DNA of 14,133 nucleotides, from NCBI GenBank assembly GCA_002439095.1, contig DJOT01000027.1:23254-37386 (forward strand), given 5' to 3'. The stretch's first letter is position 1, and every line of letters starts with the position of its first letter. The position numbers and the translations under genes are program-made. Below the pieces are notes generated by a model, which searched no databases, was not told the origin of the DNA, and saw nothing but the letters and a program-made list of their open reading frames with translations. Of the stretch, positions 7,364 through 14,133 are shown piece after piece. The DNA comes from Bacteroidales bacterium UBA6431 (GTDB lineage Bacteria; Bacteroidota; Bacteroidia; Bacteroidales; UBA932).

Positions 7364-9397
7364 ATGAGACAGATTTCAAAATACATATTGGGCGCGGCGC
7401 TCGTGCTTGCCGCAGGCCTGGCCTCGTATTCATGCACGGACCCGCTCAAGTTCGGCAACGCTTTCCTTGAGAAGGCCCCGGGCGGCACTGTCACGGCCGA
7501 CACCGTCTTCACAAACGCGGAATACACCCGGCAGTTCCTTGCCGGTATCTATAATAAGCAGTACCATGCGCTGCCGACCAACAGTACAAACAATCCTCCC
7601 CAGTGTCTGAATTACTGGAAAGGCATGCCGGAGGCGCTCTCCGACAATTTCCAGCTCTTCTTCCAGAACACCATAGTGGGCAACATGTACTACACGGGCG
7701 CACTTACGTCTTCGATAGACAGCAAGAAGAACGGCAACATATACCCGTACCTCAACGAGTACATCTGGCAGAATGTACGCAACTGCTATATCCTGCTCGA
7801 GAAAATCGATGATGTTCCGGGGCTTGACGCTGCCGAGAAGGAGCGCATGAAAGACGAGGCGCGCTGCCTGCTGGTCAACACCTATTTCGTGCCGTTCCGT
7901 TTCTATGGCGGCCTTCCTATCGTGAAGGGCACTTTCCAGGGAGATGAGAGCGAGTACAACTATCCCCGCGGAAGCGTTGAGGAGACTGTGAATTTCATGG
8001 TCGGCCTGCTTGATGAGGTCATCTCCGGCAACCACTTGCCTTGGGGCTATCCGGGCACGAGTGACGCCGCTTCCGAGACGGGAAGATGGACCATAGGCGG
8101 AGCCATGGCCCTGAAGTGCAAGATTCTCCAGTTCGCCGCATCGCCTCTGTTCAACAGCGACAAGCCATATTGGGATGGTGTTTACACGATGGAGGATTCA
8201 TCTCCGGCATGGTACGGCAACTATGATGCTGCACGCTGGCAGCGCTTCCGCAAGGCCTGCGAGGACTTCATATCCAGGATGGAGGCCAACCCTGGGGTAT
8301 ATCACCTCGTGGAGCCGGCCGGCGACACCTTCGAGGATTACCGCTATGCGTTCCGCTCCTCATATCTGCTTCAGAGCAGCCCGGAGGTCATCATGGACGT
8401 GCGTGTGCACAAGAACGCCAAGGGCAACGACTACGGCTGGGTGAACCTGCGCACCAACGCCCGTTACAGCTATTGCCCGACCCAGGAGTATGTGGAGATG
8501 TTCCCTTGGGCTGACGGTACTCCTTTCAACTGGGAGGAGACGGCCGCTGCCGGAAAGCTCGATGAGATGTTTGTCAAGGGTGACACTGTCGAGGGCAAGC
8601 AGATGCTCCAGAACAGGATCTATACCCGCGATCCGCGTCTGTACGAGACTGTGGCGGTCAACGGGGCGCTCCAGGCCATCAACTGGGGCAACGGCAAGAC
8701 CAGCGGAGCCAACTATGAGCTCTGGCTCGGCGGTACCACAGCCGGAAATGTCCCTAATACTCAGGACAGCCACTACGGGACCGGTTACCGTTACCTGAAA
8801 TACTACGCCGGAGAGGCCTATGTGGGAAAGTTCCCTCACTGGGTTTCGCTCAGCGTACCGGAGATATATCTCGGTTATGCGGAGGCTCTCGCGCAGACGG
8901 GTGATCTTACCAAGGCTGTTGAATATGTGGATGCCGTACGTGCCCGTGTGGGTCTTAAAGGCCTGGTGGAATGCAATCCGGACAAGAACCTCACCTCCGA
9001 CAAGGATGCTCTCATCAAGGAGATTCTCCGTGAGAGGGCCTGCGAGTTCGCATTCCAGGATTCACGATACTTCGACATGATCCGCTACAAGCTCAAGGAT
9101 GATTTCGAGAAGACTCTCCACCGTCTTGTGATCCATCGTCTTGTCAAAAAGGACGGCAAGTGGGAGGTGAGCGACGGACAGTGGTACAAGAAGAGCTTCG
9201 GCAAGGTCACGGACCCGTCGGATCCAGACTTCTACGAACCGTCACACTTCTCTTACGAGAAGCTTCCGATCACCAAGGGCAGCCGTCTGTGGTGGGACAA
9301 GAAGAAGGGCGGATTCGATCCTAAGTGGTATCTGCAGCCGTTCCCTATCACGGAACTCAACAAGAAGTATGGCCTTGAGCAGAATCCGGGCTGGTAG
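7364..9397 (+). CDS. SusD/RagB-family surface glycan-binding lipoprotein (first of tandem pair)
   Basis: 677 residues, toward the long end for SusD. Lipoprotein signal 1-23 with Cys24 (LASYSC-TD). The N-terminal SusD-like region carries the TPR-type helices, including MALKCKILQFAASPLFN, which has a close counterpart in SusD2. The C-terminal SusD/RagB domain has VPEIYLGYAEALAQTGD, then KDALIKEILRERACEFAFQD and RYFDMIRYK (568-576), and ends at LEQNPGW. Between RYFDMIRYK and the tail is an unusually long Lys/Trp-rich segment (about 577-660, with LWWDKKKGG), which partly explains its length and could shape the binding face. It forms the hinged lid over the SusC1 barrel on the cell surface and captures oligosaccharide. 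Start ATG lies 5 nt after the susC1 stop, showing tight coupling; susC2 follows after 21 nt. Confidence 0.96.
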   Translation: MRQISKYILGAALVLAAGLASYSCTDPLKFGNAFLEKAPGGTVTADTVFTNAEYTRQFLAGIYNKQYHALPTNSTNNPPQCLNYWKGMPEALSDNFQLFFQNTIVGNMYYTGALTSSIDSKKNGNIYPYLNEYIWQNVRNCYILLEKIDDVPGLDAAEKERMKDEARCLLVNTYFVPFRFYGGLPIVKGTFQGDESEYNYPRGSVEETVNFMVGLLDEVISGNHLPWGYPGTSDAASETGRWTIGGAMALKCKILQFAASPLFNSDKPYWDGVYTMEDSSPAWYGNYDAARWQRFRKACEDFISRMEANPGVYHLVEPAGDTFEDYRYAFRSSYLLQSSPEVIMDVRVHKNAKGNDYGWVNLRTNARYSYCPTQEYVEMFPWADGTPFNWEETAAAGKLDEMFVKGDTVEGKQMLQNRIYTRDPRLYETVAVNGALQAINWGNGKTSGANYELWLGGTTAGNVPNTQDSHYGTGYRYLKYYAGEAYVGKFPHWVSLSVPEIYLGYAEALAQTGDLTKAVEYVDAVRARVGLKGLVECNPDKNLTSDKDALIKEILRERACEFAFQDSRYFDMIRYKLKDDFEKTLHRLVIHRLVKKDGKWEVSDGQWYKKSFGKVTDPSDPDFYEPSHFSYEKLPITKGSRLWWDKKKGGFDPKWYLQPFPITELNKKYGLEQNPGW

Positions 9398-9418
9398 TCA
9401 ATCTAATCAAAGAACACA

Positions 9419-12220
9419 ATGAAGAAAAAATACATTTTCATCCTTGCTCTGTCGGCGGCTTGCAGCATAAGCCTTGCCGGGCAGGACAAAGCCGCTCCGG
9501 AGAAACGGGTGGTGGACACAGGCGCTTCGAAGCCATTGAGCCTTGAGGAGACCACATCGGCCATCTCCGTGATATCTTCCGAAGATATAGAGCGCCGGGA
9601 TTCCAAGAACATAGGGAACAGCATTCTGGGACAGGGCCTTGGGCTTATCTCCCTGCAAGGTGCCGGGATCTATGCCAACCAGAACCCTACATTCTATGTC
9701 CGTGGGCTCCAGACCCTCAACGGCAACGACACTCCGCTCGTGCTGGTGGACGGCATCGAGCGTGACATCACTGCCGTCTCTGCCGAAGAAGTGGAATCCG
9801 TGGTTGTCCTCAAGGACGCTGCCGCAGTAGCGCTCTACGGCTACAGGGGCATCAACGGGGCGATCCAGATCAACACCAAGCGCGGCACCAAGGGAGACCG
9901 GGCGGTCAAGTTCACCTACGACCACCAGTTCAACTCCCTCATCAACAAGCCTCAGTTCGTGGACGGCCACACATACGGCCTTGCCATCAACGAAGCGCGT
10001 GCCAACGACGGACTCTCCGCCAGATACTCCGATCAGGAGCTCGCCGCCCTCAAGTCAGGCCAGTATCCTTACCTCTATCCAAGTGTGGACTGGGTTGACG
10101 AGACTTTCCGCAACACCGCCTCCACCGACAACTTCAACATGGAGTTCAGCGGCGGCGAGGGCCGGTTCAGCTACTATGCCATGATCGACCTCATCTCCGA
10201 CAAGGGCTTCATCCGCAACGCCGGCGCCAACGAAGGCTACAGCACGCAGGACAAGTATGTCAAGGGCAACATGCGCCTCAACATGGACATGGAGATAACC
10301 CCGACGACGATGATGAAGGTCAACCTCCTCGGAATGATGCTGGAGAACAGCCGTCCGGGCTCCAACGTGGACATCTGGAACATGGTGTACACCGTGCCGT
10401 CAGCCGCCTTCCCTGTGAAGGATGACAAGGGCGTGTGGGCCGGAAGCGACACATGGAGCGGGGAACTCAACCCTGTGGCCCAGACCAGCGGGGCCGCCTA
10501 CTACAAGAACCACAACCGTCTCCTGTTTGCAGATGTGACAATCAATCAGGATCTATCTGCCCTCCTGCCGGGTCTCGGCGCTTTCGTGCGCGCAGGCTAC
10601 GACCAGACCGCCAACATCTATGAGAATCACAGCAAGACCTATGTCTACAATGTGAACACCCCGTCCTGGCCGGCAGGCGCTTCGGAACCGACCGTTACGA
10701 GCAAGAGCCAGGGCAGCGATTCCGCCATGGGATCCGGGGCCAATACCAATGCTTACAGCCGTCGGGCCCATATCGATGCCGGAGCGACTTATGAGGCGGT
10801 GTTCGGAGACCATGCCATCACTTCGCAGCTGAAGTGGGACTACGACTACAGCGACAAGAACGGCATCAACCAGACCATCTACCGTCACAATTTCAGCTTC
10901 TGGACACACTACGGCTACGCCGGCAAGTATTTCGCGGATCTCGCCCTGGTGGAGAGCGGCTCAAGCCGCCTCGCTCCCGGGACCAAGTGGAGTTTCTCCC
11001 CGACCCTGTCACTCGCATGGCTCGCTTCCAAGGAGGATTTCCTCTCCGGGGCAGAGTGGCTTGACTACCTGAAGCTCAGGGCTTCAGCCGGCATCATCAA
11101 CGCCGACTTCCTGCCTGGCGAAGAGGTATGGACATACTACGCGCAGCAGTATCTCACCGCCGGCGGCGTTTATCCGTTCTCCAGCAGCTTCACCTCCGAC
11201 TTCGGGAGAACCTATCTCGGCCAGCTCGCCACCTCGGCTCCGAGCCATGAGAAAGCGTACAAGTACAACGTGGGTATCGACTCCCGTGTGCTCGGCGGAC
11301 TCAACATCACGGCGGATGCATACTGGCAGCGCCGTTCTGACATCTGGGTCAGCGCTGACGGCAAGTATTCTTCAGTGGTCGGCAAAGATGCTCCGTATGA
11401 GAACGGCGGCATCGTGGACAGCTGGGGAGCCGAACTGGGCCTTGACTATGTGGGACGTGTCGCCGATCTGGAGTACACCATAGGCGGCAACTTCAACTAC
11501 AACCGCAACAAGATCGTCTCCCAGCTCGAAGAGCCGCGTCTCTACGACAACCTCATCCAGACCGGGAACAGTGTGGGACAGCTCTACGGCATGAAAGCCA
11601 TCGGCTTCTTCAAGGATGAGGCTGACATCGCCGCAAGCCCTGTGCAGAACTTCTCGACAGTACGTCCTGGAGACATCAAGTACGAGGATGTCAACGGGGA
11701 CAATGTCATAGACTCCAATGATGCGGTGGCCATAGGATACAGCGCAAAGGCACCTCAGATCTACTACAACTTCCATCTCGGGGCGGAGTGGAAAGGTCTC
11801 GGTTTCTATGCCCTCTTCCAGGGTGCTGCGAGATACAGCGCCATGCTCAACACCAAGAGCATGTACTTCCCGCTTGTGGGCAACACGACCATCTCGCAGT
11901 ATTACTACGACAACCGCTGGACACCGGCCACGCAGGATGCCAAGTTCCCGCGCCTGAGCAGCGAGAGCAATACCAACAACTACCGCAACAACACGCTCTT
12001 CCTTGCTGACCGTTCGTTCCTGAAGCTCCGCAATTTCGAAGTTTACTACAAGCTTCCGGAGTCCCTGCTCGCGAAGACCAGGTTCGTCAAAGGATCGAAG
12101 TTCTACGTCCGTGGCAATGATCTTTTCTGTCTTGACCATCTGGATGTCAGCGACCCTGAGGCGTACGGCACGGCCCAGCTCTTCAGCAGCGTTGTCCTTG
12201 GACTCAGTCTCACATTCTAA
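9419..12220 (+). CDS. SusC/RagA-family TonB-dependent transporter lacking the N-terminal regulatory-like domain (second pair)
   Basis: 933 residues, about 100 shorter than SusC1. Signal peptide about 1-20 or 1-21 (SLAG/QD). After only about 20 residues of linker (EKRVVDTGASKPLSLEETTS) the plug begins at about residue 46 (AISVISSEDIERRDSKNIG). The carboxypeptidase-regulatory-like domain and the usual V-x-GYGTQ-like segment of SusC1 are therefore absent. The plug is otherwise intact: FYVRGLQTLNG, LVLVDGIERDI, and VVLKDAAAVALYGYRG (129-144) with INTKRGTKG. The barrel carries the loop motif DVNGDNVIDSNDA (757-769) and ends GLSLTF. The start is well supported: the ATG is 21 nt after susD1, and MKKKYIFIL is a proper signal-peptide start, so the missing domain is not a mis-called start. 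It partners SusD2. The difference suggests different TonB coupling or a second substrate form. Confidence 0.95.
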   Translation: MKKKYIFILALSAACSISLAGQDKAAPEKRVVDTGASKPLSLEETTSAISVISSEDIERRDSKNIGNSILGQGLGLISLQGAGIYANQNPTFYVRGLQTLNGNDTPLVLVDGIERDITAVSAEEVESVVVLKDAAAVALYGYRGINGAIQINTKRGTKGDRAVKFTYDHQFNSLINKPQFVDGHTYGLAINEARANDGLSARYSDQELAALKSGQYPYLYPSVDWVDETFRNTASTDNFNMEFSGGEGRFSYYAMIDLISDKGFIRNAGANEGYSTQDKYVKGNMRLNMDMEITPTTMMKVNLLGMMLENSRPGSNVDIWNMVYTVPSAAFPVKDDKGVWAGSDTWSGELNPVAQTSGAAYYKNHNRLLFADVTINQDLSALLPGLGAFVRAGYDQTANIYENHSKTYVYNVNTPSWPAGASEPTVTSKSQGSDSAMGSGANTNAYSRRAHIDAGATYEAVFGDHAITSQLKWDYDYSDKNGINQTIYRHNFSFWTHYGYAGKYFADLALVESGSSRLAPGTKWSFSPTLSLAWLASKEDFLSGAEWLDYLKLRASAGIINADFLPGEEVWTYYAQQYLTAGGVYPFSSSFTSDFGRTYLGQLATSAPSHEKAYKYNVGIDSRVLGGLNITADAYWQRRSDIWVSADGKYSSVVGKDAPYENGGIVDSWGAELGLDYVGRVADLEYTIGGNFNYNRNKIVSQLEEPRLYDNLIQTGNSVGQLYGMKAIGFFKDEADIAASPVQNFSTVRPGDIKYEDVNGDNVIDSNDAVAIGYSAKAPQIYYNFHLGAEWKGLGFYALFQGAARYSAMLNTKSMYFPLVGNTTISQYYYDNRWTPATQDAKFPRLSSESNTNNYRNNTLFLADRSFLKLRNFEVYYKLPESLLAKTRFVKGSKFYVRGNDLFCLDHLDVSDPEAYGTAQLFSSVVLGLSLTF

Positions 12221-12231
12221 CAATTGCCGAT

Positions 12232-13959
12232 ATGAAACACAAGATAATCATCATATTTGCCTCAGCCCTGCTTGCCTCGTCCTGCGCCAAGCAGATGGAC
12301 TACCACGAGTACAATATCTACGACAAGGACTACATCACCCTCAATTTCAGCAATGTGGGCGGATTCATGACGGACATCTACAACACGGTGCCGTTTGACT
12401 TCGGCAACTTCAGCGGCGGGGCGATGCAGGCTTCCGCCACGGATGAAAGCGTCTACAGCCGCATGGGAAACGCCATTGAGGATTTCTACAACGGCGGATG
12501 GAGTCCGTCCAATGCCAAGTCCACGATCTGGAGCAGCATGTACACGGGAATCGCCACCTGCAATGATTTCCTTACTCAGATGCAGGGACTCAAGTTCGAC
12601 GACCTCGTGCTCAACGATGACTACAAGCAGCAGATGTACCGCTATGAGAACTATCAGTATGAGGCCCGCTTCATGCGCGCGTTCTTCTACTTCCTTCTCG
12701 CCAGGCAGTACGGCGGAGTGCCGATCGTGGGGGAGACGATGACTCCTCAGGAGATCAATGTCCTGTCCCGCTCATCTTCGGACGAGGTCTTCAAGTATGT
12801 CATCGACGAGTGCCAGGCCATACAGGATCTGATCATAAAGGACTATGGCGACCTCGGGGACATGGCCCTGCCTACAGCCGAGACAGGACGTGCTGACAAT
12901 CTCGCAGTCCTCGCCCTCAAGGCCAGGGCGGCCCTCTACTGGGCCAGTCCGCTCTTCAATCCGTCAGCGGACAAGGAGCGCTGGCATACGGCGGCTCTCT
13001 ATTACAAGGAGCTCGTCGCGGAGTGCGATGCCCGTGGAAAGGGACTTTCCGCCAAGTATGACGATCTCTGGAGCACCAACAACTACACGGATGCCGGCAT
13101 AGTGAAAGAGATCATCTTCGCACGCCGCTACTGGGGCAGCAGCAGTGGCGACAGACTTGCGGAAGTCTACAACTACCCGGTAGGAATCGAGGGAGGAATC
13201 GGCGGCAACTGTCCTACACAGAACCTCGTGGACGCTTATGACATGCTCAACGGCAAGTCCATTGACGAGGACGGAAGCGGATATGACGAGGCAAATCCTT
13301 ATGTCGGACGCGACCCTCGCTTCGCTATGACCGTGGCTTACAACGGCTCCCAGTGGCCTACTTACTCAGGAGCACCTCTGCTCCAGACATACGTGGGAGG
13401 AGCCAATGCGCAGCCTATCTCCGGAGGTACTCCGACTGGGTATTATCTGCGCAAACTCTGCCATGGTGAGATCTCTCTGGCGGACAACGGCCGCGTGAAA
13501 TCCAATTTCCACTCCTATGTGCATTTTAGGATGGGAGGGATTTATCTCGACTACGCCGAAGCCGTCTTCCGGGCTCTCGGGAGCGCTGATGCCACCAGCT
13601 CCGAGTTCCCTGTATCCGCCCGCGAACTTGCAAGCCGGACCCGCGTGCGCGTGGGTATGCCGGAACTCCCTGTCGGGCTCTCTTCCGAGGCTTTCTGGGA
13701 GAAGTACAAGAATGAGCGCATGGTCGAGCTGGCCTTCGAGGGGCACCGCTTCTGGGATGTCCGCCGCTGGAAAGAGGCCGACAAGTACTTCAAGAACATC
13801 GTGGAGATGAAGATCACCAAGCGCGATGACGGCAGTTTCAGCTATGAGCGTCAGAATGTCTCACGTCAGTGGGACGACAAGATGTACCTCTTCCCGATTC
13901 CGCAGACGGAAACCATGAAGAACCCTAACCTGGAGCAGAACCCGGGCTGGACAAGATAA
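12232..13959 (+). CDS. SusD/RagB-family surface glycan-binding lipoprotein (second pair)
   Basis: 575 residues, a usual SusD length. Lipoprotein signal 1-17 with Cys18 (LLASSC-AK). N-terminal half: long helices including YQYEARFMRAFFYFLLARQYGG, then the family segment LALKARAALYWASPLFNPS. C-terminal half: MGGIYLDYAEAVFRALGS, ERMVELAFEGHRFWDVRRW (ending at residue 513), and the tail LFPIPQTE...LEQNPGW followed by Thr-Arg. It is the surface lid and binding partner of SusC2. The start is 11 nt after the susC2 stop and an intrinsic terminator begins 28 nt past its own stop, so it is the last gene of the four-gene operon. It is clearly diverged from SusD1, so the two pairs are not a recent duplication. 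Confidence 0.96.
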   Translation: MKHKIIIIFASALLASSCAKQMDYHEYNIYDKDYITLNFSNVGGFMTDIYNTVPFDFGNFSGGAMQASATDESVYSRMGNAIEDFYNGGWSPSNAKSTIWSSMYTGIATCNDFLTQMQGLKFDDLVLNDDYKQQMYRYENYQYEARFMRAFFYFLLARQYGGVPIVGETMTPQEINVLSRSSSDEVFKYVIDECQAIQDLIIKDYGDLGDMALPTAETGRADNLAVLALKARAALYWASPLFNPSADKERWHTAALYYKELVAECDARGKGLSAKYDDLWSTNNYTDAGIVKEIIFARRYWGSSSGDRLAEVYNYPVGIEGGIGGNCPTQNLVDAYDMLNGKSIDEDGSGYDEANPYVGRDPRFAMTVAYNGSQWPTYSGAPLLQTYVGGANAQPISGGTPTGYYLRKLCHGEISLADNGRVKSNFHSYVHFRMGGIYLDYAEAVFRALGSADATSSEFPVSARELASRTRVRVGMPELPVGLSSEAFWEKYKNERMVELAFEGHRFWDVRRWKEADKYFKNIVEMKITKRDDGSFSYERQNVSRQWDDKMYLFPIPQTETMKNPNLEQNPGWTR

Positions 13960-13987
13960 TATACGTTCCACCACAATGATATTCCGG

Positions 13988-14018
13988 AAGGGCCGCCCCG
14001 CGAGGGACGGCCTTTCTT
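13988..14018 (+). terminator. Intrinsic terminator after susD2
   Basis: The stem AAGGGCCG (13988-13995) pairs with CGGCCTTT (14008-14015, one G-U), then one C/A mismatch, then CCC with GGG around a GCGA tetraloop. The stem runs into TTTCTTCC. Its placement 28 nt past the susD2 stop fits termination of the susCDCD operon. Confidence 0.78.
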
Positions 14019-14049
14019 CCTACTCTAACGTGAGTTCGGCGAATTATAA

Positions 14050-14133
14050 CTAAAAGAGAGACAATTGAATAAGTCCATTTTCACAGGGCGAGACACGCTC
14101 CACGTTGATCATCGGCTTCTTCGGGAAGAACGA
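14050..14133 (-). CDS. Possible 3' end of an unknown leftward gene (partial, right edge)
   Basis: On the minus strand one frame stays open from the right edge for 27 codons, then stops at TAG (14052-14050). The translation starts SFFPKKPMINVERV and ends IQLSLF. I do not recognise it. Only the open frame and its convergent position behind the susD2 terminator support it; 27 codons can be open by chance. A rightward reading of the same bases also stays open, without an ATG. Confidence 0.25.
   Translation of the reverse strand, partial: SFFPKKPMINVERVSPCENGLIQLSLF

Noticed and set aside
9419..9484. SusC2 as a lipoprotein (LSAAC in its signal sequence)
   Set aside because: Cys15 lies within the hydrophobic core with Ser at -3. 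A normal signal-peptidase I site (SLAG/QD) follows, and SusC proteins are integral barrels, not lipoproteins.
11372..12223. 283-codon minus-strand open frame opposite the end of susC2, and similar long antisense frames (7430-8035, 8360-8839, 9407-9970)
   Set aside because: They are antisense shadows created by GC-rich codon use. Their translations lack recognisable domains, and the plus-strand SusC/SusD proteins fully account for the DNA.

Overview
The window looks like part of a Bacteroidales chromosome (phylum Bacteroidota). The evidence is two adjacent SusC/SusD outer-membrane glycan-uptake pairs, a fimbrillin-type surface lipoprotein with a Cys-Gln-Lys-Glu start after its lipobox, a promoter of the Bacteroidota type (TTTG, 19 bp, TAnnTTTG), AT-rich start regions without Shine-Dalgarno sequences, and an Rpn-type PD-(D/E)XK nuclease fragment of the kind common in this order. 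The fairly GC-rich coding sequence would suit Alistipes or Rikenellaceae-like lineages, but I cannot fix the genus.

Left part, minus strand. Positions 1-283 hold the N-terminal half of an Rpn/PD-(D/E)XK 'transposase' gene that runs off the left edge. Positions 577-3420 encode a 947-residue surface lipoprotein with a fimbrillin-like N-terminal region followed by a long parallel beta-helix. It ends at a strong intrinsic terminator (508-544). A 37-codon gene (3465-3578), too short for most gene callers, lies 44 nt upstream of the lipoprotein in the same direction and probably shares its transcript.

Middle. The divergent intergenic region 3579-4250 (672 nt) has no convincing gene. It is rich in dyad symmetry: two copies of a 35-bp inverted-repeat element exactly 73 bp apart, a G8 homopolymer just upstream of the small gene, several other palindromes, and a near-ideal promoter (4133-4163) firing rightward into susC.

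Right part, plus strand. Four genes are packed with gaps of 5, 21 and 11 nt: susC1 (1035 aa), susD1 (677 aa), susC2 (933 aa), susD2 (575 aa). They are followed by an intrinsic terminator (13988-14018), so this is probably one four-gene operon. SusC proteins are TonB-dependent outer-membrane transporters and SusD proteins are their surface lipoprotein lids. Together they bind oligosaccharides (occasionally peptides) and import them to the periplasm. There is no glycoside hydrolase, polysaccharide lyase, surface glycan-binding protein, hybrid two-component system or ECF sigma/anti-sigma gene in the window, so the substrate cannot be read from it. SusC2 lacks the N-terminal carboxypeptidase-regulatory-like domain that SusC1 has.

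The most interesting items are the unannotated small gene ahead of the beta-helix lipoprotein, the duplicated 35-bp dyad element in the divergent promoter region, and the fimbrillin/beta-helix chimera with its cysteine ladder. I found no CRISPR array, tRNA, rRNA or complete insertion sequence.
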